From Arenicola marina (taxonomy: Eukaryota; Annelida; Polychaeta; Arenicolidae): DNA of 64,000 nt. A program made the translations under genes and the position numbers. Shown in pieces: positions 1 to 10,169 of the stretch; the stretch's first letter is position 1, and each line of letters opens with the position of its first letter. The stretch spans positions 35,415,759 to 35,479,758 of the forward strand of contig OZ025249.1 in assembly GCA_964019135.1 (NCBI GenBank), given 5' to 3'. The notes under the pieces were generated by a model. That model searched no databases. It worked only from the letters and a program-made list of their open reading frames with translations, and was not told where the DNA came from.

Positions 1-1
1 C

Positions 2-3000
2 ATACATTTTGACCTGGATCCTGTCGTACAGGGGCATTACGCGACTCAAACACAAGTTGTCGACCAACCCGTGAACGCTGCTGATACGGCCCAAGGGGAC
101 CAACATGAACCATCTGATGAGCAGTTCAAGAAACGTGACCGACCCACACTTCGACCATCTGACCTACCATTAAAACCAGGGATTCCGCAACACAGAGAAG
201 TTACAGATGTGATATCCCCGCCTGAAAATCATAGTACAGCAAAGAGCACACCATCACATGAGGCGTTGACCGCTGAGGACCTCTCCCATGCTATGGCGGA
301 GATAGAGAATCGGGTGTCGGCCTTGGAAGTAGAAGCTGCTAACATCGTCCCCCCGTTAGCCGCTACCCAATTTTCATCTGACTTCGAAATTCGCTCTCCA
401 TCGTTTTATTCAGACAGCACCAGAGGCTTCAGTAGCAGCCCTGAGTTTGAACACTTTCGGTTGAGTCAGTTGTCGAATGAGTCACTTGAAATGAAAGAAG
501 ACATACACATCCTGGTGAACGGAATAGTGGAAAAGGCAATGGAAGAGGCTGTGTGCCAGCTCGACAGGGAACAGCAACACGCACCTGCACAAGAACAAGG
601 CGGGCTATTGGAGCAGACGCCCAAACCAGATTTACGTGATTCATCTGACCAGGCAGCTTCAGAAAATGCCTCATGCGCTGAAGAATGTTATGAGCCATCA
701 CCTGTAGTCCTGGAGGAAAAGGCTGATAGGGAATCTGCCGTGGCCAACGTTGACGAAGTTACCTCTGATGCAGATATGGTACAACCAAAGCACGAGGACA
801 CTACCATGAAGCCGACTTTGGGAGAAGTTTGTCTGAATGTCGATGGGATTACCGCGATAGTTGATGACATGGTGAACAGTGCTTATGTGGATGCTACGGA
901 GGGGCTGGCAAATCTGGACAATGCAATGATTGCCCCGCCGTCACATGATGAACCTGAAAGACATTCAGATGAAGACCTTCCATTGGAAATGGAGATACAC
1001 GACAAACATGAAAGACCAAAACATTCAGATGAAGACCTTCCAGATGAAGACCTGGAAATGCACCACGAGAAGCAGACACCAGACACGATGGCATTTAGTT
1101 ATGAAGACCACGAGGAAAAGCTAGAAGTCGCATCTCCGAGGCAAGAGGAAGCGCCATCTGTAGTGGCCGTTACTGATTCAGAAGTGGTTGCAGATCAACA
1201 ACAGGAGGACACGACTCCGTATTCATGCCAAATGCTGGATCACCATGATATGGTAATATCATATCATTACAAGGCAGTTTACGTACTCGACTTGATTGAA
1301 AGTGGCGAACGACCTGAATTCGTGTCAGCAATGAGAGTCGTGGGGGCGGATGCGGAGGAGGGCCCAGAATTCCTGTTTGATGTCCACACAACCATTGAGG
1401 TGGAACACTATGGAACAGAAGGTGCCAGCAATACAGACGAAGGCCCCGAGAAAGAGGTCATAGCTCGAATCGATGACGAGCCGAGCCTCTCCCACAGCGC
1501 TGATGCCTATGACGGCCGGAATGTCGAATGTCACGATGCTCAGACAGCATCAGCCAGGCCGGATTCAACACCAGCTGTTGAAAATGTCAGCCCGCCTCGG
1601 TTTGAGGTAAATGACGGTATTACCCCGTATGCCTCGCACGAAGAACAGATAAGAGCTGAAGATGGAGAAGCACTGCTCGAAAGCAAGGGCCCTGAACCAA
1701 GTACGCCAGAGGCCGAAGATGCACACTCCGTGAGTGCTATTTCAGAGGCACTCACTCCTCCCTTGGATGAAGAAGTAACCCCAGAGCTTCACGTAAGTGC
1801 TAAAATCATGGAACTGGCAAAGGAAATACAAGAAGAATTCGATCGGCCGCCGGAAGTTGACGAAACAGAAGGCCTTAAGTCCCAACAGGCAGAATGTTCA
1901 TCCGAAACCACCCATGAAATAGTAGAAATTGCCAAAGAGATCCAAAAGCAATTTGGTGAGGCAGGGGGCAGTCCAGTTGTAACTACCCCAGAACACATTG
2001 AGACCCTGGGAAGCCCAGACGACACTGATGATGAAGACCCCAGAGCCGGGTCGACACCGACATCTCCGAAAGGTCTCGTACCGACTCAAGGTGACACAGG
2101 AATCGGAGGCAAAAAGAAAAGGAACCGAAAGAAGAGAAGGAAGAGCAAAAAGAGTGGAGACATGGCTAAAATCGCAGCTATCAAGCCAGATGTGGTAGAT
2201 GTTGCGCTACCCGATGGCGCCCTGATACACGCTCCGGGATCGGCCCAACCGCCTCTTCCTCCTCCTCCTCCACCACCACCGCCACCGCCATCTTCTCTAT
2301 TGACCGCTGCGAAACCAATAGCACCGAGAAAGAAGAAGCGTCAGACTTCTCAGTCGCCCGTGAAGTTATGCTTCACGGACATTTCTGAGATAGAAGCTGC
2401 TGTAGCGATGGCTGTACAGGGACCTTCCGCGGAGAAACGGAGGCAGAGAAGTCGCAGTCGCAGTTTAAATAGGATGCGCATGGCGGATGGAACTCCAGTG
2501 GTGAGCAGGGGGAAGAGGATGCCCAGCCTGGAAAGTCCCGCAGAAGAGGAGGATTCCATGCAAGTACTGGTACTTCCCGGCAAACGACGTCCTCGTCAGG
2601 AGCTATGCGAACCAGCAAACCTTGAAGATGATGCGATTGTTCCGTATCGGACATCAGACTCAGATACAGGTATTTCTGACACAGGGGACTCAAGCTCCTC
2701 GAATATGCTGGAGGCCCCCATACAGCCGACTGTGGAATATCAGCAGGAATGTCAGGAGTTTAAAGAAGATGCTTCCTTGGAGGCGAGCGCGGAACCAACG
2801 CATGCAAAAAGAGTCGGCACTGACATGCCCGGGGAGGAAGCACAACAAGTGTCAGCTGGTCAATCAGAAGACTTACGTCCCAATGTGCCCGATGACGACA
2901 TATCAGTGTCCGAAGTTCCTGATATGACTGCTATAGCAAATGATGAGGATAAGGAAACCACCGGCGACGACCGGCCACCAAGGGAGGAAGACGACCCGTC

Positions 3001-6000
3001 TGCCTTTTCAGTGACAATTGCCACAGACGAAAAGCCGGATCTGGAAGTTCCTGCAGCGCCGCCAGTGGAAGAAGAGGAACCAACTGAACCGTCGCCGCAA
3101 CAAACCCCAGAGTTACACATTGATGCGCAACAGGCAACTCAAGAGGTAAAGGAAGATACTACAACGGAGCTGCTGTTACCAGTCACAGAACGAACATCGC
3201 CCACAGCAGAAGGTCAGAATAAACTGTCGCCTGACGATGCATCAGTTGCAGCAGACAGTTATCAATCGGGTGACAAATTCCTCGATGTACCCGAAGACGA
3301 TATATCGGTGTCATCTGGTTCGGAAATTACTGTCATAGCGTGTGGTGGCAGTGTCACGAGAAATGAAGAAGATAGCGCCGATAATAGCCTGGCGATAGAA
3401 ACTCAGACAGGCGAAGATATGACAACGTCATCAATGATTTCCTCTGTGACATCATGTTCTTCCAATAGTTCCCAACGGTCGATGACCCGGTCCCGCCTGG
3501 ACAGCAGCGACTACGACGATGAAGTGTCCTGTGCCTTCAAGGATGGCCGCCGAGCTGCCCCGAAGCGTGGCATTGATTTGCAGTTTGATCGACTACGTCG
3601 GTCGCTTTCTCGAGAAAAGACTCCATCGCGGGAGACTACGGTGGAAACCACGGTAGAAGTAGAGACTGTGTTGGAGTACGAAATGGTGTTGACACCCGAT
3701 CAAGCCGTGTCCTATCGGAGCAGTAAGGAAAACACTCCATTTGACGAGGAACGAGTAGCTGCAGCTCAAGCAATGTCCCCGAGCCAGGAGGACACTGATG
3801 TGATTGACGCTGTCTTGGAGCGTATGGAACCTATGCTGCAGGACTTACGATCAAGTCGCATGGCGTCAGTCAGCCCTGAAATCGACATGATGTTAGGACC
3901 AAGCAGAAGGAGCGTCGAAAGAAGCCTGATGAGCCCTTCACGAACGGGGACTACAGAAACGTCTTCTGGAAGTAGGCGTGAAAAGACACCACCAATGGAC
4001 GATAAGGATGGCGTTATGTCGACTTCCCAATCCACGAGTGATTCGCTGACTGGTCCATGTGAAACGTCAGGGTTCACAAGTGTGGTTTCCAGCTGCGGTG
4101 AGTCGATGGGAGATGGACAAGGCCAAGTCGAAGTCGGGGGCCATTCCGTCGCGTCGCCAGATTCTGGTAAAGGAGCTCCCTTACACGACCTTCAGAGCGA
4201 AGAATTACAGACGGAAGCGGAAGAAACACTCGCAGCGACACTCGATGATGAAGATAATTCTGGCGGTCAACCTGAGGAGTTGTCGGAATCAGAGGAGGTC
4301 ACGACTGAGATATCAAGCGATCTTTCGCACGATCTTTCTCGTGAAATTCATCCAATGGTCCAGTATTACTGTGCGTTTGCCGTGTTAAGCTCAATAGATC
4401 AAGGAGACAGAAAGTACCCTTCGGAATTCAAATCAGACTATTGTTATCCTGAACAAGCGTTTGATTCCGACCAAAAACAGTGTGTGGCAACTGAAGATCT
4501 CGCTGTCGGCAAAGAAGCGCTTATCACACAGGAAGTCTTGAAGCAACATTTGACGGATATGTTGACCGCCGGTGACGTTCGGGAGAAGTTATCAGACGCG
4601 ACTACGTACGCCAAGGATAACAGAACATCTAAACCGGACGCAGACAACTCATTCGAAGCGCTGAAGCAAACGGACCTTTCCTACCAAGAGAGAAATGAAA
4701 ATGTCCAGACACCTGATTCCCCTACGGAGAAGGCGCAAAGGAAGGAAAATACACCAGAGCGTGAAGACAAAATGACAATGGAGAACCAGATGGCTGAGGA
4801 AGTTCTGCGCGTTACAATCACTGAAACTGCGGATAACGATACTCAGAACAAAGATGTGCAACTCGAACGTTTCCGCGAACAATGTCAACCTACGCTCCAT
4901 GCAGATGCCAGAAAGACTGGAATGGGCGACACAGGAAGCAGCTTCCCAACGATACCTGATACTCCGCGCACACAAGACCAAGACCCCAATGCAAGCAGGC
5001 ATAGGAAGCGAAAGGCAAGCGTCCCTTTGGATTATGATAACGTTGTCTTGGCACAAGAAAACGACGATGTATCCCAAAGTCGCGAAGGAGAGGAGGCCAA
5101 GAGAGAAAGCTTGGACAAACCCATAGCGAGGCCCCACAGCCCGTGTCCGGACTCCAATAACCAGGAAACCACGGCTGTCGCGGCGGATAACAGCGTTCCT
5201 GTAACTTCCCAGACGTCACCGCATGACGAATCTATTGGTCACTCAGTGACTGATGCTCCCTGGGTGAGAACAGAGAAACGGAAACAAACGCACAGCGGGG
5301 ATTCCCCTGGTGCCGACAATCTGGCCGAGCCTCTAGATATCAATGCTATAGAGGCGAATGGCGCCAACGAAGAGGATGCGGAGGCTTCTCGTCCGGCACT
5401 GGTGGATCATAACATATTCCAAGTACGACAGTCGCAGATACAGACCGATCTGGATGACCAGACTGTGGACTCGGACGTGACGCAATGTGTGGACACGTCC
5501 TATGGCGTTGGAGGCAATGTCGTCATTACGAGACACGAGGCTTCTCGCAAGGAAAGATGCGAGGCGTCGGCCCAAGCGGCCACTGAAGCGACATTGCCTG
5601 CTGCTGTGACCGAAGATGGCGATGGACACGTGGCCTCCCACAGCTTGACGCAAACCGAAGATGCCATGGGGTGGTCGTTTGCTGCTTATTGGAGCTCCGT
5701 GCAGCCGCTGTCCATCCTGGCAATGCGTGCAGTCCCCAGGGCGAGTGGAGTTCGAAAGCCAACCAACGACATCACAACTGACGAGCCGACAGACGACCAA
5801 AGACGCGGCGCAACTCCCTTGCAACGAATGACCTGCTCATCATCATCCCAAGGTTCCTTCGCGGACGACTGTTTAACTCTGGAGGAGAAGGTGCCTCTTG
5901 TTAGCTGGGACCACGAGGATACCGTGTTACTTGATAGCACCGGTCACATTATTGATGAGCTGGGGTCTGCAGAAAATACCCCATTCGGGAAAGACGACGT

Positions 6001-8098
6001 GACGCGTATGGAAACCAGTGGAGCGTACGGTCTGGCGCTGAGAATTGCGGAGTCTGACGACGACCCGATAACAGCTCCTCCCGTGTCGCCAGGTCAGATT
6101 GTGTGTGAGGAAGATGACATCGTTATCATTAAGGATGTAGCCGCGCAGTCCACTGAGAAGCCAGCGCCTGATCCAGATCTATCCCCGCTGTATCTCGCAG
6201 AAGAAGGCAACGGCGATGTTGAGGAGATGTACGAAGACTTCGTAGAGGAGACGACTGTGCTCATTGACGTGGAAACCCGGGCGACGGGTCAAGCTCTCCA
6301 AGAAGAAATACCCGTATTTCCGTCCGACACGGTGCAAGCTGAGGTGCAGTTCATTGATGTAGCAGTGCTGCTCTCGATGCCGCGGAAGGGACCGAAACCG
6401 GACTACAAGTTTCTACCACGAGAGAAGACTCCCGAACCGGTTGGGTGGCCGGCAAGCTTTGGTACCATTGCGGTGACACCTGAAGAAAACACTAATCCTG
6501 AGCTGATTAGCAGCATGTCCAGCGAAATCTTCGAGGATATCGTCAAAGAAGACTCCACTGAGTCATCGGGTCTTGTGGCTGCTTGTCAGCCGGATACGGA
6601 ACCCCTCTACGTGGAACCTGCCAATAAGGCCATCGCCGAAGCAAAGCACGTTGCTGACTTGGCGCCAAATAGAGTGAGCGATGATACGTTGCAGAAAGCA
6701 GAGGCACACGAGCATATTGTTCAAATGGCCGCCTCAGCTATGACGTCACGTATTGGATCAACGGAAGAGGCCTCCAGCCATGTTGTGAGGGATCGACTAC
6801 CGCAACAAGAGGAGCAGACGGATGTCCTCATTGCGCAGCACGTCCCGCACGCTGTCGCTGAGGATTCTGTGGTTGTCGGCAGCAGGAGGCCCATTGACCG
6901 CGATGTGGCTGCCACTGACGCAGAGCAAGCATCGTTTATGTGGGGGCCTGAAGCCGAATTGGGAGATGGAAACGATGATTACTTCTCATACACGAAAACA
7001 TATGTCGCCGAGAGTGGTGATGAAGACAGAAGAAGTGCCTTCCATCCATACCAGAGACCTGGGACATTGGACCAAACTTCTGTAATCCAGGAGGAGCACT
7101 CCGTCGTAGAGCCTCCGGATAATTCAGGCGTGATGGCCATATCCCAAGACTCCTTGGGTGACGATGGCGACTCCGACGCATGTGGCGAGGATAGTGACGT
7201 GTTAGCGGCCCTTCGTGAACCCATTGAAGTGAGGGACTCGAAACCGGCGCAGACCGACACGCAGATCGACGCGGAATTGCAGTTTGCCGTTTCCGAGGCT
7301 GTGGCATCAGCGGCCAATGACATGTCCTCCCCTTGCAGCAACATAAGCCAGGATTCCCTGGGCGACTACGTTGACATGCAGCAGCTGTGGAAGAGACAAT
7401 CGGCGGCCGCCGCCAAGGTCAAGGACAGCGTGACGTCATCTGTCCTGTCGGCCTCCGCCTCCACCTCCCAACCTGTAGAGGCTACTCCGGATGATGACGT
7501 GGCCTCCAACTATTCAGAAGACAGTATTGACGACTGCTCCCTTCCGGAGACGGCCACCGTGGCGATTGTTCCGGAGATAGGGGTGGAGTCCCCGGATGCG
7601 GATGTGATGGTGGCGAGTGCCGACTCGTTGGAACTCGCTCCGGCTACGGCTGCCAGAGACGTGATGATCGCTGCAGCTCTGACGACTTCCGCAGAGCGAG
7701 GGCAGCAGTCCGATGTCAGTCAGAGCATGGAGTCCATCTCTGGGGTCTACCAGTACTCATCAAGTTCCACGGACAGCCTCCCCGGGGTCAACAGGTCCGT
7801 GGAGCTGCCACCTGCCGCGCCGACGTTGAGTGAGAAGCCCGCTGGCTTAGCAGGGATCCCGGAGTCTCCGCGACAAACTGCCGCTTCGTGGGACGTGCCA
7901 GTCAGCACGACACTCGGGTGCCCCGTTGACGTGAGCGACAGCAGTGGCGCTCGCGGTGGTGATGGTGATGACGAGCAGTCCGGACCTCTGGAGACGCCGG
8001 GTGGCGCGCCCGGACACGAGGTCGAGGCGATCCAGGATCTTGACAGCCTGAATGGATCGGACTGTGATGAGACCTCCGTGATGGACAAAGGTGTCTGA
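2..8098 (+). CDS. Giant acidic disordered protein, last coding exon (5' end outside window)
   Basis: One frame is open from base 2 to the TGA ending at 8098, about 2,698 codons without an intron. A GTG at 71 is in this frame, but the frame continues upstream of it, so it is not the start; the exon or its gene begins before the window. The product is rich in Asp, Glu, Ser, Thr and Pro, with no signal peptide, membrane segment or folded domain that I recognise. Visible parts are: a duplicated SDEDLP segment (about 957-1045); two KEIQ-type helices (1816 and 1933); a Lys/Arg-rich stretch (about 2110-2155) followed by a 12-proline run (about 2251-2290); an Arg/Ser-rich stretch (about 2440-2470); REKTP motifs (3612, 3977, 6420); ENTP motifs (3728, 4748, 5971); and two ISQDSLGD motifs (about 7138 and 7347). 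This resembles the giant exons of cytoskeletal scaffolds (giant ankyrins, futsch/MAP1-like proteins) in composition only. Function is unknown. Confidence 0.85.
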   Translation: MHFDLDPVVQGHYATQTQVVDQPVNAADTAQGDQHEPSDEQFKKRDRPTLRPSDLPLKPGIPQHREVTDVISPPENHSTAKSTPSHEALTAEDLSHAMAEIENRVSALEVEAANIVPPLAATQFSSDFEIRSPSFYSDSTRGFSSSPEFEHFRLSQLSNESLEMKEDIHILVNGIVEKAMEEAVCQLDREQQHAPAQEQGGLLEQTPKPDLRDSSDQAASENASCAEECYEPSPVVLEEKADRESAVANVDEVTSDADMVQPKHEDTTMKPTLGEVCLNVDGITAIVDDMVNSAYVDATEGLANLDNAMIAPPSHDEPERHSDEDLPLEMEIHDKHERPKHSDEDLPDEDLEMHHEKQTPDTMAFSYEDHEEKLEVASPRQEEAPSVVAVTDSEVVADQQQEDTTPYSCQMLDHHDMVISYHYKAVYVLDLIESGERPEFVSAMRVVGADAEEGPEFLFDVHTTIEVEHYGTEGASNTDEGPEKEVIARIDDEPSLSHSADAYDGRNVECHDAQTASARPDSTPAVENVSPPRFEVNDGITPYASHEEQIRAEDGEALLESKGPEPSTPEAEDAHSVSAISEALTPPLDEEVTPELHVSAKIMELAKEIQEEFDRPPEVDETEGLKSQQAECSSETTHEIVEIAKEIQKQFGEAGGSPVVTTPEHIETLGSPDDTDDEDPRAGSTPTSPKGLVPTQGDTGIGGKKKRNRKKRRKSKKSGDMAKIAAIKPDVVDVALPDGALIHAPGSAQPPLPPPPPPPPPPPSSLLTAAKPIAPRKKKRQTSQSPVKLCFTDISEIEAAVAMAVQGPSAEKRRQRSRSRSLNRMRMADGTPVVSRGKRMPSLESPAEEEDSMQVLVLPGKRRPRQELCEPANLEDDAIVPYRTSDSDTGISDTGDSSSSNMLEAPIQPTVEYQQECQEFKEDASLEASAEPTHAKRVGTDMPGEEAQQVSAGQSEDLRPNVPDDDISVSEVPDMTAIANDEDKETTGDDRPPREEDDPSAFSVTIATDEKPDLEVPAAPPVEEEEPTEPSPQQTPELHIDAQQATQEVKEDTTTELLLPVTERTSPTAEGQNKLSPDDASVAADSYQSGDKFLDVPEDDISVSSGSEITVIACGGSVTRNEEDSADNSLAIETQTGEDMTTSSMISSVTSCSSNSSQRSMTRSRLDSSDYDDEVSCAFKDGRRAAPKRGIDLQFDRLRRSLSREKTPSRETTVETTVEVETVLEYEMVLTPDQAVSYRSSKENTPFDEERVAAAQAMSPSQEDTDVIDAVLERMEPMLQDLRSSRMASVSPEIDMMLGPSRRSVERSLMSPSRTGTTETSSGSRREKTPPMDDKDGVMSTSQSTSDSLTGPCETSGFTSVVSSCGESMGDGQGQVEVGGHSVASPDSGKGAPLHDLQSEELQTEAEETLAATLDDEDNSGGQPEELSESEEVTTEISSDLSHDLSREIHPMVQYYCAFAVLSSIDQGDRKYPSEFKSDYCYPEQAFDSDQKQCVATEDLAVGKEALITQEVLKQHLTDMLTAGDVREKLSDATTYAKDNRTSKPDADNSFEALKQTDLSYQERNENVQTPDSPTEKAQRKENTPEREDKMTMENQMAEEVLRVTITETADNDTQNKDVQLERFREQCQPTLHADARKTGMGDTGSSFPTIPDTPRTQDQDPNASRHRKRKASVPLDYDNVVLAQENDDVSQSREGEEAKRESLDKPIARPHSPCPDSNNQETTAVAADNSVPVTSQTSPHDESIGHSVTDAPWVRTEKRKQTHSGDSPGADNLAEPLDINAIEANGANEEDAEASRPALVDHNIFQVRQSQIQTDLDDQTVDSDVTQCVDTSYGVGGNVVITRHEASRKERCEASAQAATEATLPAAVTEDGDGHVASHSLTQTEDAMGWSFAAYWSSVQPLSILAMRAVPRASGVRKPTNDITTDEPTDDQRRGATPLQRMTCSSSSQGSFADDCLTLEEKVPLVSWDHEDTVLLDSTGHIIDELGSAENTPFGKDDVTRMETSGAYGLALRIAESDDDPITAPPVSPGQIVCEEDDIVIIKDVAAQSTEKPAPDPDLSPLYLAEEGNGDVEEMYEDFVEETTVLIDVETRATGQALQEEIPVFPSDTVQAEVQFIDVAVLLSMPRKGPKPDYKFLPREKTPEPVGWPASFGTIAVTPEENTNPELISSMSSEIFEDIVKEDSTESSGLVAACQPDTEPLYVEPANKAIAEAKHVADLAPNRVSDDTLQKAEAHEHIVQMAASAMTSRIGSTEEASSHVVRDRLPQQEEQTDVLIAQHVPHAVAEDSVVVGSRRPIDRDVAATDAEQASFMWGPEAELGDGNDDYFSYTKTYVAESGDEDRRSAFHPYQRPGTLDQTSVIQEEHSVVEPPDNSGVMAISQDSLGDDGDSDACGEDSDVLAALREPIEVRDSKPAQTDTQIDAELQFAVSEAVASAANDMSSPCSNISQDSLGDYVDMQQLWKRQSAAAAKVKDSVTSSVLSASASTSQPVEATPDDDVASNYSEDSIDDCSLPETATVAIVPEIGVESPDADVMVASADSLELAPATAARDVMIAAALTTSAERGQQSDVSQSMESISGVYQYSSSSTDSLPGVNRSVELPPAAPTLSEKPAGLAGIPESPRQTAASWDVPVSTTLGCPVDVSDSSGARGGDGDDEQSGPLETPGGAPGHEVEAIQDLDSLNGSDCDETSVMDKGV

Positions 8099-9345
8099 TG
8101 TTATCTTAGATCCTCATATGAACTCTGTAACTACTCTATTACAACTATTAATCGGAAGATGATGTGTGCGTAGTATATATGAAACTGCGACAATATCTTA
8201 GTGGTGTTAAAGTGCTTAATGTATAATTGGTTGTGATAAAGACATATACAAGCTCAATTGTTTTTGTATAGGAAGACGTATTGCAAACGCTGTGGCGAAT
8301 TCATTCTGCCCCGCCAAACTTACTTGTTTACCGTGGTCTATTGATTAGAAGCTGACGTCACGTTGCATATCACCATCATAGCTTTTATGAAGGAATATGG
8401 AAAGTGGGGGAGTTGTTCTTCCAAAAGTGCAATGATGATTGCCACTTGTGATAGTCTATGACGTATATGCCATGTGATCATTGCAGTGTCTGTGTGGAAT
8501 CTTTTTATTTTGACGTGACCACATGACTGGGTGATATAGAGTTTCATTGAGGTATGTAACTGTTACTGCACTTGTAAACATGTCTTACTGGTGATGTTAC
8601 ATTGCATTGCGGTGAATAATGATAATATTGCTCTTGTTTACTTCGTGTAGGGTTTCACAGCGCGGTGCTGGTGTTTGTTATCGAGGTGATAGTCAAGGGG
8701 TGAAGGGCTATTAAAGTTATTATATAACACTGGATTATATTGGCCATATCACCATTTGAGCCATGCTGTCGTGGATAAATGCACGAATAACAGTTTAATT
8801 CGTGTCGATACAATCATCTATAAAGCAGTAGATGGTTCACAGACTAGCCTAACCCAGTGTAGCAATGTGTATAATGATATCTGGTACGGTTAACGGAAAG
8901 TTGGTTGCTTAGGGTGATACGGGTTTCTCATCGGATACATTTCCATGGCGACGCCCGATTGTTTCCCCTATCCGCTGCTTCCACAGACAAAATGGCTTTT
9001 ATGTAGCACAGATTTTTTTAATTATATGATTTAACTTCCAGTCATTTAAAAAACAGTAGAAAATATGGTTATTGGTTTATGGACCGGATTTTCGCCGCCC
9101 AAAGGAAGTAGTGTCGCGATGTATAGCTTTACCTTTATGCTGATCTTACACGTGTGTCTGATGTGCTATGGAACTTCCGAATGTGTGTCTACAACTGCAA
9201 TGATGTGCCCTCCGCGCGTACTACAAATGTCTATGGTGCTCTTTCGTTTGAGGGATCAGTTTGAACAAAAGGTGATTACTATTATGTATAAATTTGAAAT
9301 ATTGTGCTTTGAATATGCCCGCCAATAAAATATTTTACACAGTTT
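8099..9345 (+). other. 3'UTR of the giant-protein gene
   Basis: AT-richer DNA with many stops follows the TGA at 8098. The first convincing poly(A) signal, AATAAA at 9324-9329, lies about 1.2 kb downstream; the cleavage site is inferred to be near 9345. An 87-codon frame at 9065-9328 lies inside it and has no coding character. Confidence 0.6.
9324..9329 (+). promoter_or_regulatory. Poly(A) signal AATAAA
   Basis: Canonical hexamer in the 3'UTR of the giant-protein gene, followed by a T-rich stretch. An ATTAAA near 8710 is an alternative upstream signal. Confidence 0.5.
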
Positions 9346-10169
9346 ATTGTTTGTTGATGATAGACAAGGCCGTGCAGTTTTTGTAAACATTATTTATTTC
9401 AAGAGGTTATCAACAACGAATACACATGTCAATGACCACCACCTCAACATTAAAATGGAGGTCTTGATGCAGTAATTACAATAATTGAACGGTATATGTT
9501 TACTCAATAACAACAACATGAAATGTATAATAGCAGGCGGTTAAATAGATTATTGTACTGTACGGAGTAAAACTCTTATAACCCAAACATTTTTTAACTA
9601 CGCTAGTACAATTACACAAATGGATCATAAACTATAAGAATCGCTTCGTTTCTGAAATATATAAACGCATGGCGTTAAAACATATTTGTGGTATAGTCTT
9701 GCAAGGCGTCAGACAAACAATAAAGCGTTGCATAATTTAGTTAAATCGAACTTCGAACTAGGGATGAGGTTAAAGCTGTGTTCACGAAGGAAGTTTATAC
9801 CAAACAACAATTTATGGCGGTATATCGTAAAAGTTTGATATGTCAAGTCGTAATGTGTAACTCGTTACTTGACGCTGGAGGCTGGTGACTTAAAAGCTTA
9901 GGGTTACTTACTGATCGCTATCACCACGATATAACTTTCAACTTCCACAGTAAACGCACCTTCGACATAAATAACAAACACGTCCGGTTGATTGTTTCAA
10001 AGTTTATTAACATCTCAGATGTAAACATACATTCATCTGCAATCCACCTAATTTGCAATTGCTCAAATTTGTAAAATACCAAATCAGAAATATCTCTATA
10101 AAACCGTGAAGAAAACATCAAGAAATGATCGTAAGCTTATAACAAGCTTTCTGTGTCGGAGCGACTCAG
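9346..10169. other. Intergenic, no feature seen
   Basis: AT-rich single-copy sequence between the 3'UTR and the minisatellite. No coding frame, RNA gene or repeat was recognised. Confidence 0.5.

Noticed and set aside
9065-9328. 87-codon plus-strand frame with a hydrophobic stretch
   Set aside because: Lies in the 3'UTR of the giant-protein gene and ends over the poly(A) signal; no similarity recognised.
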